Assembly (NCBI RefSeq): GCF_030817415.1
Contig: NZ_JAUSZI010000002.1
Coordinates: 9,647,501-9,711,500, forward strand
Length of the DNA: 64,000 nt
Direction of reading: 5' to 3'
From: Streptomyces umbrinus
Lineage (GTDB): Bacteria; Actinomycetota; Actinomycetes; Streptomycetales; Streptomycetaceae
In this document: positions 31,405 through 40,081 of the stretch, one piece after another
How positions within the stretch are numbered: the stretch's first letter is position 1
Layout: the number at the start of each line of letters is the position of its first letter
The notes under the pieces: generated by a model
What the model saw: only the letters and a program-made list of their open reading frames with translations
Told to the model about the DNA's origin: nothing
Databases searched by the model: none
Translations under genes and position numbers: made by a program

Positions 31405-32718
31405 TCAGCCGCTGCGTCGGCGAGCGCGGAGGGCGGCCCAGTGGCGTAGCCGTTCGCTGATCTGGGCTTCGTAGCCGTTGCGTGTGGGCTGGTAATAGGT
31501 CTCGCGGTCCATGTCGTCGGGAAAGTAGTCGGCGCCGGAGAAGCCGCCGGTGGTGTCGGGGTCGTACTGGTAATCCTTGCCGTAGCCGAGGTCCTTCATC
31601 AGCCGGGTCGGGGCGTTGAGGATGTGGGCGGGCGGCATGAGTGAGCCGGTGCGGCGGGCGGATCGGTGGGCCGCGTTGAAGCCGCGGTAGACGGCGATGG
31701 ACTTGGGGGCCGTGGCGAGGTATAGAACGGCCTGGGCGATCGCCAACTCGCCCTCGGGGGAGCCGAGTCGCTCGTACACGTCCCAAGCGGCGAGGGCCTG
31801 CTGGATGGCGTGCGGGTCGGCGATGCCGATGTCTTCGTTCGCGAAGCGGACCAGGCGGCGGGCCACGAACAGGGGGTCCTCGCCGCCGTCGAGCATGCGG
31901 GCGAGCCAGTACAGGGCCGCGTCCGGGTCGGAGCCACGCATCGACTTGTGGAGCGCGGAGATCAGGTTGTAGTGGCTCTCCTGCGCCTTGTCGTATAGCG
32001 GGGCGCGCTGCTGGATGTGGTGGGCGAGGGCGGCGGTGTCCAGGGGGGTGCCGGGGTTCGGGAGGGCTTGGAGCTGTTCGGCCATGTTGAGGAGGTAGCG
32101 GCCGTCGCCGTCGGCCATGGCGATCAGGGCGCGGCGGGCGTCGTCGTCCAGGGGCAGCCGGTGGCCGGTGAGGCCCTCGGCACGGTCGAGGAGTGTGGAC
32201 AGGGCGGCTTCGTCGAGGCGTTTGAGGACGAGGACCTGGGTGCGGGAGAGGAGGGCGCCGTTGAGTTCGAAGCTCGGGTTCTCCGTGGTGGCGCCGATCA
32301 GGGTGATCGTGCCGTCCTCGACGTAGGGCAGGAAGCTGTCCTGCTGGGCGCGGTTGAAGCGGTGGATCTCGTCGACGAACAGCAGGGTGCCCTGGCCGAT
32401 GCCGCGCCGGCTGCGGGCGGCGGCGAAGACCTTGCGCAGGTCGGCCACGCCGGAGAAGGTGGCCGACACCGGTTCGAAGGCCAGGTTGCTGCCGTCCGCG
32501 AGCAGGCGGGCGATGGTCGTCTTCCCGACGCCGGGCGGACCCCACAGGATGGCGGAGCCGAGGCGTTGCTGAGCGACCATGCGACCCAGCGGGGCGTCCG
32601 GGGCCAGGAGGTGGTCCTGCCCGACGACCTCATCCAGCTGGGTGGGGCGCAGGCGGTCAGCGAGGGGCCGGGCGGGCTCCTCGTCGAAGAGCGGCAGGGT
32701 CGCTTCGGTCGGTTCCAT
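31405..32718 (-). CDS. rarA: RarA/MgsA-type AAA+ ATPase (replication-associated recombination), element 2 cargo
   Basis: Clamp-loader-like ATPase acting at stalled replication forks. About 437 residues. Walker A is WGPPGVGKTTIARLL (about residues 57-71), Walker B FVDEIHRFNRAQQDSFL (about 109-125), sensor 1 GATTENPSFE and arginine finger SRTQVLVL. The MgsA C-terminal tetramerisation domain is complete (DPDAALYWLARML through YPDDMDRETYYQPT-like motifs). Wording such as SGVADLRKVFAAAR and LFVDEIHRFNRAQQDSF looks more like the proteobacterial type than the usual Streptomyces RarA, from memory. That suggests a transferred second copy. ATG chosen for GAGAG upstream and family start. Confidence 0.88.
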   Translation of the reverse strand: MEPTEATLPLFDEEPARPLADRLRPTQLDEVVGQDHLLAPDAPLGRMVAQQRLGSAILWGPPGVGKTTIARLLADGSNLAFEPVSATFSGVADLRKVFAAARSRRGIGQGTLLFVDEIHRFNRAQQDSFLPYVEDGTITLIGATTENPSFELNGALLSRTQVLVLKRLDEAALSTLLDRAEGLTGHRLPLDDDARRALIAMADGDGRYLLNMAEQLQALPNPGTPLDTAALAHHIQQRAPLYDKAQESHYNLISALHKSMRGSDPDAALYWLARMLDGGEDPLFVARRLVRFANEDIGIADPHAIQQALAAWDVYERLGSPEGELAIAQAVLYLATAPKSIAVYRGFNAAHRSARRTGSLMPPAHILNAPTRLMKDLGYGKDYQYDPDTTGGFSGADYFPDDMDRETYYQPTRNGYEAQISERLRHWAALRARRRSG

Positions 32719-32818
32719 TGGTCTCTCGGATCGCAGGCAAAGGTGTGCGGGCGTGGCGAGCCTCGCACGGGGCACTGACAGACGTGGGCTCAGCGGCTCG
32801 TGGGCGCGCTGGCGGTGC

Positions 32819-33187
32819 TCAGCGGCTACGGGGGCGGTCGCGCCTGGGCAGCCGCTCGACGGCCAGGTCGTAGGAATCCTCGACCGCGTCGGCGATCAGC
32901 CGCTCGGTGATGCCGGGGCCCGGCCCGAGCGAGATCCAGTGGTGTTTGTCGAGGTAGCGGCCCGGCGTGATCGAGGCATGGCCACGCTCCAGTGCCCGCG
33001 CGTGCTCGGGCTCGCACTTGACCGTGATGATCTGGACGTCCGGGTCGTCCGTGACGATCAGGAACACCTTGCCCGCGACCTTGTACACGTCGAGTCCGGG
33101 TGTGAAGGGGTAGCCGTGGCTGACGTCAGGGAGGGCCAGGGCCGCCCGGCGGGCGGTGTCCTGAAGCCGGTCACCGGCCGCGGTCAC
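32819..33187 (-). CDS. MmcQ/YjbR family protein (copy 1)
   Basis: A 122-residue cytosolic protein with the YjbR double-stranded-DNA-binding-like fold. Characteristic pieces are VYKVAGKVFLIV, ITVKCEPEHARALER, ITPGRYLDKHHWISLG and DAVEDSYDLAVERLP. The GTG start overlaps the stop of the neighbouring paralogue (GTGA), so the two are co-translated. Function of the family is unknown. The pair is divergent from the AraC regulator. Confidence 0.84.
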   Translation of the reverse strand: MTAAGDRLQDTARRAALALPDVSHGYPFTPGLDVYKVAGKVFLIVTDDPDVQIITVKCEPEHARALERGHASITPGRYLDKHHWISLGPGPGITERLIADAVEDSYDLAVERLPRRDRPRSR

Positions 33188-33579
33188 CGGGCCACCCGCG
33201 TGCCGGTGCCGTAGGTGTGCGGGTCGACGGGCCGCTCGGCCTTGGGCAGTTGGGCGACGACGAGCCGGTAGGAGTCGGTGACGAGCTCCCTGACGAGCTC
33301 CTTGTCGACGCCTTCTCCGCCCTCCACGGTGATCCAGTGCTTCTTGTTCATGTGATAGCCGGGGGTGATGTGGCTGTACTGCTCCCGCAGAGCGTGGGCC
33401 TCTCCGGGGTCCGCCTTGAGGATCACGACGGGCCGCCCCGGGACTTCCGTCATCAGCATGAACACCTTGCCGCGCACCTTGTAGACCTCCCAGTCCGGGC
33501 CGAAGGGGTGCTCCAGCTGGGCTCCCGGGAGTTCCTCCGCGCAGTCGGCGGCGGTCTGGTGCAGGGCCGATCCGTTCAT
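33184..33579 (-). CDS. MmcQ/YjbR family protein (copy 2)
   Basis: A 131-residue paralogue of the downstream protein with the same segments: WEVYKVRGKVFMLMTE, ILKADPGEAHALREQY, ITPGYHMNKKHWITVE and LVTDSYRLVVAQLP. It is the first gene of a two-gene operon. The short divergent region to the AraC gene at 33712 should hold both promoters, so this regulator may control the pair (inference). Confidence 0.85.
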   Translation of the reverse strand: MNGSALHQTAADCAEELPGAQLEHPFGPDWEVYKVRGKVFMLMTEVPGRPVVILKADPGEAHALREQYSHITPGYHMNKKHWITVEGGEGVDKELVRELVTDSYRLVVAQLPKAERPVDPHTYGTGTRVAR

Positions 33580-33711
33580 GGGGCGTTGCCTTCCTCAGGT
33601 GGTGACGGACTGTGGCATCGAGGAATGTGGAGGGCGCGCCGCGCGGGCGCGGTGGCTCGTCCCATCCTTCCGCCGCAGCCGCCCGGAAGGGCGGTAGGCT
33701 GCGGACACGTG

Positions 33712-34647
33712 ATGGTCGACAAGGGACACCCCGATCCGAGTGGAAGCGCGGCCGGTCCGGCTGCGGTTCCGCTGTTCGGTTTCCAGCCCCCGGTCGGTAC
33801 CCCGTATGGCCTCGAGGTGAGCACCGTCGAGGACTTCTTCGCCCACCACGACGACTGGCCGTGGAACCCGCCCCGTCCGGGCCGCGCCACCTTCCACTAC
33901 CTCATCGCCGTCACCGAGGGTGAGCTGCGGCACGACGTCGACCACGTCACGCGGACCGTCACCCCCGGCCAGTGGCTGTGGGTGCGTCCCGGACACGCAC
34001 AGTGCTGGCATCCGCCCGGCGCGGCCCGCGGCCCGTTCATCCTGTTCGAACCGGACGTACTGCGGCCCGACCTCGCCCGTCTCCTGGCCCCGCTCACCGC
34101 GCACGGGGCACCTGCCGTGCTCAGCCCGCACCCCGACGACACCGCCTGGCTCCAGCAGACGGCACTCCAACTCCTGGACGAACACCGCGCACTGGGGCGC
34201 CGCCCTCTCGACATCCACCACGCGCTGCGGCGTAGCCTGCTCGAATCACTGCTGCTGCGCCTGGCCAACTCCCCGGGCATCGCCCCCACCGGGACAGCCG
34301 TGGCCGGCGCGGGCCGCGCCGACAGATACCGACACTTCCTGGACGCCTTGGAGCTGCACTTTCGCGAGCTGCACCAAGCCGCGGACTACGCCGAGTTGCT
34401 CGGCTGCTCGGTCCGCACCATCAGTCGTGCCGCCCAGGATGCCGCCGGCAAGGGAGTACGTGAACTCATCGACGAGCGGCGCCTCCTGGAGGCCCGGCGC
34501 CTGCTGGGAAGCGCCGGTTGGGACGCCCGGGCCGTGGCCGTACACCTCGGCTTCACCGACCCCGCGAACTTCGGCCGCTTCTTCCGCGACCGCACCGGCC
34601 TCACCCCGGCCGCCTTCGTGGCCCGCGCAGCCGGGACCGACGCGTGA
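33712..34647 (+). CDS. AraC-family transcriptional regulator (element 2 cargo)
   Basis: Regulator of about 311 residues. The N-terminal half is a cupin-like sensor (FHYLIAVTEGELRHDVDHVT, TPGQWLWVRPGHAQCWHPPG). The C-terminal part has the two AraC helix-turn-helix motifs: QAADYAELLGCSVRTISRAA and WDARAVAVHLGFTDPANFGR followed by FFRDRTGLTPAAF. The ATG and the GTG one codon before are both possible starts; sequence further upstream shows no coding bias. It is divergent from the MmcQ pair and convergent with the aldo/keto reductase. The effector is unknown. Confidence 0.84.
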   Translation: MVDKGHPDPSGSAAGPAAVPLFGFQPPVGTPYGLEVSTVEDFFAHHDDWPWNPPRPGRATFHYLIAVTEGELRHDVDHVTRTVTPGQWLWVRPGHAQCWHPPGAARGPFILFEPDVLRPDLARLLAPLTAHGAPAVLSPHPDDTAWLQQTALQLLDEHRALGRRPLDIHHALRRSLLESLLLRLANSPGIAPTGTAVAGAGRADRYRHFLDALELHFRELHQAADYAELLGCSVRTISRAAQDAAGKGVRELIDERRLLEARRLLGSAGWDARAVAVHLGFTDPANFGRFFRDRTGLTPAAFVARAAGTDA

Positions 34648-34701
34648 CGGAAACGCGGCGCAGGCCCCTTGCCCGTCAGGAGGAGATGGCTCCCGGCGCG
34701 G

Positions 34702-35694
34702 TCAGTCTGTGGTGAAGCTGGACAGTACCGCGGCCGGGAGGCGGCTGCCTGCCGAGCCGTGGGGAAGGATCTCGGCGATGCGGGCCAGATCGGCGGCCGA
34801 GAGCTGGACGTCGACGGCGCCGGCGTTCTCCTCGATGCGCTTGGTGCTGCGGGTGCCGGGAATGGGCGCGATGTCCTCACCCTGGGCGAGCAGCCACGCC
34901 AGCGCGAGCTGGGCGGTAGTGGTGCCCTTGGTGTCGGCCAGGTTCTTGAGCTGTTTGGTGGCGCGCACGTTGTACGTGTAGTTCTCGCCCTGCCAACGCT
35001 CGTCCCAGCTGCGCATGTCGTCCGCGGGGTACTCGCTGGCGGGTTTGACCTGGCCGGTGAGGAAGCCGCGGCCGAGCGGGGAGTAGGGCACCAGGCCGAT
35101 GCCGAGTTCCCGCAGGACGGGAAGGATCTTCTCCTCGACCTCCCGCTCGAAGAGCGAGTACTCGTACTGGAGCACGGAGACCGGGGTGACGGCGTGGGCG
35201 CGGCGGATGTACTGGGGGCCGACGTTGCTCAGGCCGAAGTACTTCACCTTGCCCTCGGCGATCAGTTCGCCGACCACGCCGGCGACCTCCTCGACCGGAA
35301 CGGCGGGGTCGGAGATGTGCTGGTAGAAGAGATCGATGTGGTCGCTCTGCAGGTAGCGCAGGCTGTTCTCGGCGACCTTGCGGATGTTTTCCGGGCGGCT
35401 GTTGAAGGCGGGGCTGATCGCCGGGGCGGTCATGTCGAAGCCGAACTTGGTGGCGAGGGCCACCTCGTCGCGGAAGTTCTTGACCGCCTTGCCGAGGAGG
35501 ATCTCGTTGCTGCCGGTACCGGCGCCGTACAGCTCGGCGGTGTCGAAGAAGTCGATCCCGACTTCGTGGGCGCGGCGGATGGTCGCGATGCCCTCGTCGT
35601 CGTTCGAGGCGCCGTAAGCCATGGACATGCCCATGATCCCCAGGCCGAGCGCCGAGACGCGCAGACCCTGTGAGCCCAGATTGCGGTGCTGCAT
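34702..35694 (-). CDS. Aldo/keto reductase (element 2 cargo)
   Basis: NADPH-dependent oxidoreductase with TIM-barrel fold, 330 residues. The catalytic tetrad is complete: D50 and Y55 (FDTAELYGAG), K83 (ALATKFGF) and the histidine of LFYQHISDP (about 125). The cofactor end PIPGTRSTKRIEENAGA is present. Such enzymes reduce aldehydes and ketones of many kinds; the substrate is unknown. GAGGAG precedes the ATG by about 7 nt. It is divergent from the TetR gene with two palindromes between, so it is probably repressed by that TetR protein. Confidence 0.9.
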   Translation of the reverse strand: MQHRNLGSQGLRVSALGLGIMGMSMAYGASNDDEGIATIRRAHEVGIDFFDTAELYGAGTGSNEILLGKAVKNFRDEVALATKFGFDMTAPAISPAFNSRPENIRKVAENSLRYLQSDHIDLFYQHISDPAVPVEEVAGVVGELIAEGKVKYFGLSNVGPQYIRRAHAVTPVSVLQYEYSLFEREVEEKILPVLRELGIGLVPYSPLGRGFLTGQVKPASEYPADDMRSWDERWQGENYTYNVRATKQLKNLADTKGTTTAQLALAWLLAQGEDIAPIPGTRSTKRIEENAGAVDVQLSAADLARIAEILPHGSAGSRLPAAVLSSFTTD

Positions 35695-35735
35695 GAGTTC
35701 ACTCCTCAGTGTTTCGCCGGCTTCACCACACAGGC

Positions 35736-35755
35736 CAAACCGAACTGTTCTGTTT
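35736..35755. promoter_or_regulatory. Imperfect operator for the TetR regulator (site 1)
   Basis: CAAACCGAACTGTTCTGTTT is an imperfect inverted repeat related to the perfect site at 35783. It lies about 45 bp upstream of the aldo/keto reductase start. Confidence 0.55.
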
Positions 35756-35782
35756 GACTCTACGTGCCGATCGCCCGGATGC

Positions 35783-35800
35783 CAAACCGAACGGTTCGGT
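35783..35800. promoter_or_regulatory. Palindromic operator for the TetR regulator (site 2)
   Basis: CAAACCGAACGGTTCGGT contains ACCGAAC.GTTCGGT symmetry, 17 bp upstream of the TetR start. Together with site 1 it suggests autorepression and control of the divergent reductase. Confidence 0.65.
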
Positions 35801-35816
35801 GTCTTATCCTCGGGTT

Positions 35817-36437
35817 ATGTCCCAGTCCCGCGACTCAGGCCAGACCGCAGCGCCCGCCTCCGGCGGCGACACCACGCGCGAGCGCATCCTTACCGCTGCC
35901 ATGGAGGAGTTCGCCCGCCACGGCATCGCCGGCGCCCGCGTGGACCGCATCGCCAAGCTCGCCAGGACCAGCAAAGAACGCGTCTACGCCTACTTCCGCG
36001 GCAAAGATGCGCTCTATGCCGCTGTCGCTGCACGGGAGTACGTAGTCATCGCCGAGGCCACCCAGATGGACCCTTACGACCTCCCTGGCTACGCGGGTCG
36101 CCTGTTCGACTACTTCGTCGCCCGTCCGGACCACCACCGCCTGATCACCTGGGGCCGCCTCGAACTGCCGGGCACCAGAGCCGCTACCGACGATCCCGAC
36201 CAGGCAGTGATCGCCCGCAAAATCGACCAGCTCCGCCGGGTGCAGCAGACTGGACAGCTCGACCCCGCCTGGGACCCGGCCGACGTCCTTGCCCTGGTCA
36301 ACCAGATCGCCATGACCTGGGCGTCGCAACCCGAACTCAGCGAGGCCGCCGCGGCACACGCCGTGGACCCCACCATCGCCGCCCGCCGCGCCGCGGTGGT
36401 GACAGCAGTCGAGCAGCTTTTCCCTCGAGCGCGCTGA
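35817..36437 (+). CDS. TetR-family transcriptional regulator (element 2 cargo)
   Basis: One-component repressor of 206 residues. The N-terminal helix-turn-helix is standard (TTRERILTAAMEEFARHGIA, VDRIAKLARTSKERVYAYFR, KDALYAAV; about residues 19-70). The C-terminal ligand domain is helical and not assignable. I chose this ATG as the helix-turn-helix spacing from it is normal; a longer frame from 35709 would run through the operators. The divergent aldo/keto reductase and the convergent quinone oxidoreductase are the likely targets. Confidence 0.87.
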   Translation: MSQSRDSGQTAAPASGGDTTRERILTAAMEEFARHGIAGARVDRIAKLARTSKERVYAYFRGKDALYAAVAAREYVVIAEATQMDPYDLPGYAGRLFDYFVARPDHHRLITWGRLELPGTRAATDDPDQAVIARKIDQLRRVQQTGQLDPAWDPADVLALVNQIAMTWASQPELSEAAAAHAVDPTIAARRAAVVTAVEQLFPRAR

Positions 36438-36519
36438 GTCCCCGGACTGGCGGCCGCCCTGCGCGAACAATACGTGACGGCCCCGATCGCTCTTGCCGCT
36501 GAAGTCGAGGGATCCGGGC

Positions 36520-37542
36520 TCAGTCGTCCAGGACGACGACGTGCTTGCCCGGCATGGCGCCGGACTCGAGGTCGGCCTGGGCGTCACAGACCTGTTCCAG
36601 GCCGTGGTAGACCTTCGCGACCGGGACCTTGAGGCGTCCTGCGGCGATGGCCTGGAGCTGGTGGGCGAAGACGTCGGCTGGCAGGTCGGCGGCCTCGCCC
36701 GCATAGCTAGTCAGCCGCACCCCGCTGGGGATCATGAACGGGGTGAAGTCGGGGATCGTCCATTGCCCCGCCAGGGCTCCGGTGAAGCAGACGGTGCCGT
36801 GGCGGCGGACGGTGCGGAGGGTGTCGGCGAGGGCCGAGCAGCCCACAAGTTCCAGTGCGGCGTCCACGCCGTCCGGCAGCAGCGCGCGCACCTGGTCGGC
36901 GAGGGTGCCGTCGTCGACAAGGGGATGGTCAACGCCCGCCGCCCGCAGTTCCCCGGCCCGGCCGGGGATGCGGGTGGTGGACAGGACGGTGGCTCCGAGG
37001 TCCTTCGCGATGGTGGCCGCGCTCAGCCCGACCGTGGAGGTGCCGCCGCGGATCAGCAGCGTCTGCCCGGCGTTGAGATCCAGGCCGGTAGTCAGCGATC
37101 CGTAGGCGGTCTGGAACATCTCCGGCAGCGCACCGACGACCTCCCACGGCAGACTGGTCTCGAACGGGATGACCTGCCCGGCTGGGACGCTCACGTACTG
37201 GGCGTACGCGCCGTCGTACGAGCGGCCCATGTTGCCCATCATGGTCGCCACCTGCTGTCCCGGCCGCAGTCCGCTGTCCTCGTCGGTCTCGTCGACCACG
37301 CCGACGCCCTCGATGCCGGGAACGCGCGGGTAGGTGACCTCCGCGTCCGACTCGCCCTTGCGGGTGGTGATCTCGGACTCGTTGACGCCGAACGCCTTCA
37401 CCCTGATCCGCACCCAGCCGGGCTTGCGTATGGGCACCGGCACGTCCTTGATCTCCAGTGCGTCGAGGCCGCCGGGCCGGGTGACGACGACGGCCCGCAT
37501 CGTCGCCGGTGCGGCGTCGCCGGCTGCTGTCCCTTGGCTCAT
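36520..37542 (-). CDS. Quinone oxidoreductase-like medium-chain dehydrogenase (element 2 cargo)
   Basis: NADPH-dependent reductase of 340 residues. The N-terminal GroES-like domain includes VKAFGVNESEITTRKG and YPRVPGIEGVGVV. The Rossmann domain has LIRGGTSTVGLSAATIAKDLGA-type glycine motif (about residues 163-185). The zinc-ligand cysteines of alcohol dehydrogenases are missing, which places it with the zinc-free quinone oxidoreductases. The likely role is reduction of quinones or activated alkenes. The carboxylesterase gene lies upstream on the same strand, 73 bp away, so the two may share a transcript. Confidence 0.88.
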   Translation of the reverse strand: MSQGTAAGDAAPATMRAVVVTRPGGLDALEIKDVPVPIRKPGWVRIRVKAFGVNESEITTRKGESDAEVTYPRVPGIEGVGVVDETDEDSGLRPGQQVATMMGNMGRSYDGAYAQYVSVPAGQVIPFETSLPWEVVGALPEMFQTAYGSLTTGLDLNAGQTLLIRGGTSTVGLSAATIAKDLGATVLSTTRIPGRAGELRAAGVDHPLVDDGTLADQVRALLPDGVDAALELVGCSALADTLRTVRRHGTVCFTGALAGQWTIPDFTPFMIPSGVRLTSYAGEAADLPADVFAHQLQAIAAGRLKVPVAKVYHGLEQVCDAQADLESGAMPGKHVVVLDD

Positions 37543-37615
37543 ACCCAGCTCCTTTACCGTGTTCGTCCCCGGGCGGCTCTGTGCTGTTCCGCATGTCCGT
37601 ATTGCCTGATGGCCG

Positions 37616-39052
37616 TTAGGGGCGGTCGATGCCCTCCCACAGGTCGAGGGCCGCCTGGTAGTGGGCGCTCGCCTCGAAGGGAGGGTTGCCGACGCTTTCC
37701 GAGGTCGGACGGTCCGTGACGGCGGGCCACAGACGGGACTGCTCGCCGGTTACGAAGTCGAGCAGGATGTCGCGGATACGCGTGTCACGCTCGGCCTGCT
37801 CGGCACGGCGGCCCGGCTTTTCCTGGCCGACCAGGGCGTACATCTCGGTGCCGTGCACGGCGGGCGCGCCCTCAGCGGGTCCGATCACCAGGAGATGGGC
37901 GTTGCCGCCCGCGGCGGCGTGGGCCAGGGCACCGCGGGCGGCGGGGAGCGCGAAGAGGTAGTCCGCCATGAGCGCGGCGCGAACCTCGGCCGGGGTACGG
38001 CCGCCCTGGTCGTAGGCATGGACGATCTTCTTGGCGCGGGAGCGGGAGATGCGCCAGCCCGCGACCTCGTCGGTGACGCGGTCGAGCGTGTGCGGGTCGA
38101 ACCGGTCGAGGTCGTTCGCCACCCACCAGCCCATGTCGTCGCTGGCCATGCTCAGCAGCACGTCGACACCGCGGTGCGCGCCCGAGGCCAGGACGTCCAT
38201 GGGGTGGGCGTGCACCACCGCGCCGGGCTGTCCGATGTCCAGGACGACGCCGGTGGCCTGGTTGTCCACCCCGCCACGGACGCCGAGATCCGTCGGGGCG
38301 ACCTTGTTCAGGGCAGCCACCAGGGAGGCCGTGTCGAGGTCGATCAGCTTGTCGGGGTTGTCTGCGACACCGAGTTCCGTGACGAACCGGTGCGCGAGCT
38401 CCTCGGCCCACCAGGCCGGGATGGAGCGGGCGGGCCCGCCGGAGAACCCGGCCAGGCGCCGGTACAGGCCGTTGGCGGAGGAGGCACTGAGCAGCCCGAA
38501 GGTGGTGTAGGCGCCGCCGCTGTGGCCGTAGACGGTGACGTTGTCGGGATCGCCGCCGAAGTGGGCGATGTTCCGCTGGATCCAGGTGAGCGCGGCGATG
38601 GCGTCCTGCAGGAAGAGGTTGCTGGCCTCGGCGAGCCGCCCGCCGTACTGCGAGAGTGAGAGCGCGCCCAGGGCGCCGAGCCGGTAGTTGATCGACACGC
38701 CCACCACGCGCCCCGTCGCGGCGAGGCCGGCGGCGTTCGAGGTGATCTGCGTGTTCGCGCCGTACTCGAATCCGCCGCCGTGGATGTACACGGCCACCGG
38801 CAGCGCCTCCCTGGCCGGCTGCTCGGGAGCCCACACGTTCAGGTTCAGGCAGTCCTCGCCCATCCCGCTGTCCGCTTCGAGCCAGTCACCGCTGTCGGGC
38901 TGGACGGAGACGACGCCCTTGCGGTCATACGGGAGGTCCGGATCGAACTCCGCGACCACGGGGCGGCGGTACCGCTCGGCGGTGGCATACGGGATCCCCC
39001 ACCAGGACCGTACCCCTGGTGCAGTCGGAGCCTTGGGTGTGGCGGCGGCCAT
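37616..39052 (-). CDS. Type-B carboxylesterase family protein (element 2 cargo)
   Basis: Alpha/beta-hydrolase of about 478 residues. Signature pieces are GEDCLNLNVWAPEQP (about residues 64-78), the oxyanion segment VAVYIHGGGFEYG (about 86-98) and the nucleophile elbow VTVYGHSGGAYTTFG (serine about 169). This is the carboxylesterase/lipase type-B pattern. No signal peptide is seen, so it is probably cytosolic. GGAAGGA lies 6 nt before this ATG. Likely substrates are esters of xenobiotics, but this is inference. It heads the leftward esterase-quinone reductase pair. Confidence 0.88.
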   Translation of the reverse strand: MAAATPKAPTAPGVRSWWGIPYATAERYRRPVVAEFDPDLPYDRKGVVSVQPDSGDWLEADSGMGEDCLNLNVWAPEQPAREALPVAVYIHGGGFEYGANTQITSNAAGLAATGRVVGVSINYRLGALGALSLSQYGGRLAEASNLFLQDAIAALTWIQRNIAHFGGDPDNVTVYGHSGGAYTTFGLLSASSANGLYRRLAGFSGGPARSIPAWWAEELAHRFVTELGVADNPDKLIDLDTASLVAALNKVAPTDLGVRGGVDNQATGVVLDIGQPGAVVHAHPMDVLASGAHRGVDVLLSMASDDMGWWVANDLDRFDPHTLDRVTDEVAGWRISRSRAKKIVHAYDQGGRTPAEVRAALMADYLFALPAARGALAHAAAGGNAHLLVIGPAEGAPAVHGTEMYALVGQEKPGRRAEQAERDTRIRDILLDFVTGEQSRLWPAVTDRPTSESVGNPPFEASAHYQAALDLWEGIDRP

Positions 39053-39415
39053 GACATGTCCTTCCGGCGCGGTTCGGGTGATGTGGGAGGGTGCGTCGGC
39101 GGCTGGGCTCGCCGTGGCGCCCTCCCATCCTTCCCCGGGATCCGGCAAATCGCCCGGCGGAAAGCGGTCACGCGATGGTCGCCAGGTGACACTTTGGCGC
39201 TCCTCTTCTTCGTCATCCACGCCCCCTGCGTCCCTGCCGCCCCGGACGCCACTCCGCTGCCCCTCCGCCGGTGGCCCTTCCGAGTCGCCGGACCACGCCT
39301 GCGCGCTTGCCTCCCCGGAGCGTCGCCGCCCCGTGCAAGCTCGGTGGCGTCGCTGTCTACGACGGCCGTGACCTATGCATGCGGCTCTGGCATGGGGCCT
39401 CGTACTTCACCGCTG
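39053..39415. other. Region between cargo and tniQ, no gene seen
   Basis: About 360 bases inside element 2 without a convincing frame on either strand. It contains the promoter region of the esterase gene and the 3' flank of tniQ. A boundary between cargo and the transposition module probably lies here. Confidence 0.5.
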
Positions 39416-40081
39416 TCAGGGAGAGGCAGTTGGGGCCGCTGTATGCGCCTCTGGGTTCCCTACGCGTGCTGACGCTGTTCGGGATCGTGTGTATCGGATG
39501 TAGTGGCGGATGCTGTCGTATGTGACCAAGTAGTCGTGGTGGTCCATGAGTTCGGTCCAGATCTGCCTTGCGTTGAGCTTCCTGCCGATCATGCCCTCGA
39601 CCAGGTCGGCGAGTTCCCCTGTGATGGGTTCGGTCAGCGGACTCGTCTCTGCGGTGGTCAGGCGTGGGACCTCCAGGGCGAAGCGGATGTCCGAGCAGCG
39701 GAGGTTGTGGCGTTTTGCGAGCGTGCGGATCTGTGTCCCCTTGAGGGCCTCTTGGGCGATGCGGTGGGCCAGGTCTTGGCGTCCGGCGAAGGGATTTCTC
39801 CTGGGGAGGCGTCGGCGTGGTCTGTTTGTGCCGCCCAGGGAGTTGGCGTCGGCGAGAGCCCGTTCGAGTGCTTCGGGCGAGTGGCCGGCGGTGGTGGCGA
39901 GGTGTTCGAGGAGGGGCCTGCCGAACCACTGCGGTGGGCCGCAGAGATAGCAGTGCAGGAAGCTGGGCTGGAGATAGTTGGCGCGGGCCAGGCGTCGGAT
40001 GTAGGAGTTGGTGGATTCTCCGAGGCAGGGGCGGAGTCGGACCGGCAGCGGCGCGAACCGGGGCGGCAGTTCGCTGTTCAT
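39416..40081 (-). CDS. tniQ: Short TniQ-like targeting protein (element 2)
   Basis: Predicted 221-residue targeting protein. The N-terminus resembles TniQ (PVRLRPCLGESTNSYIRRLA, then RANYLQPSFLHCYL). The usual TniQ zinc cluster is missing. The C-terminal half looks like two helix-turn-helix segments (QIRTLAKRHNLRCSDIRFAL; ARQIWTELMDHHDYLVTYDS), suggesting direct DNA binding. The ATG overlaps the native tnsC stop (ATGA). Because tnsC carries a 2-base deletion, its shifted frame reads straight into this gene and could make a TnsC-TniQ fusion of about 570 residues. It is closest to the frameshifted zinc-finger gene of element 1, not to the 330-residue TniQ there. Confidence 0.72.
   Translation of the reverse strand: MNSELPPRFAPLPVRLRPCLGESTNSYIRRLARANYLQPSFLHCYLCGPPQWFGRPLLEHLATTAGHSPEALERALADANSLGGTNRPRRRLPRRNPFAGRQDLAHRIAQEALKGTQIRTLAKRHNLRCSDIRFALEVPRLTTAETSPLTEPITGELADLVEGMIGRKLNARQIWTELMDHHDYLVTYDSIRHYIRYTRSRTASARVGNPEAHTAAPTASP

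Noticed and set aside
31300..39415. Ordinary chromosomal genes displaced between two transposons
   Set aside because: The region lies inside the matched ends of element 2, so it is read as cargo; presence of rarA raised the doubt, which is noted as a test.
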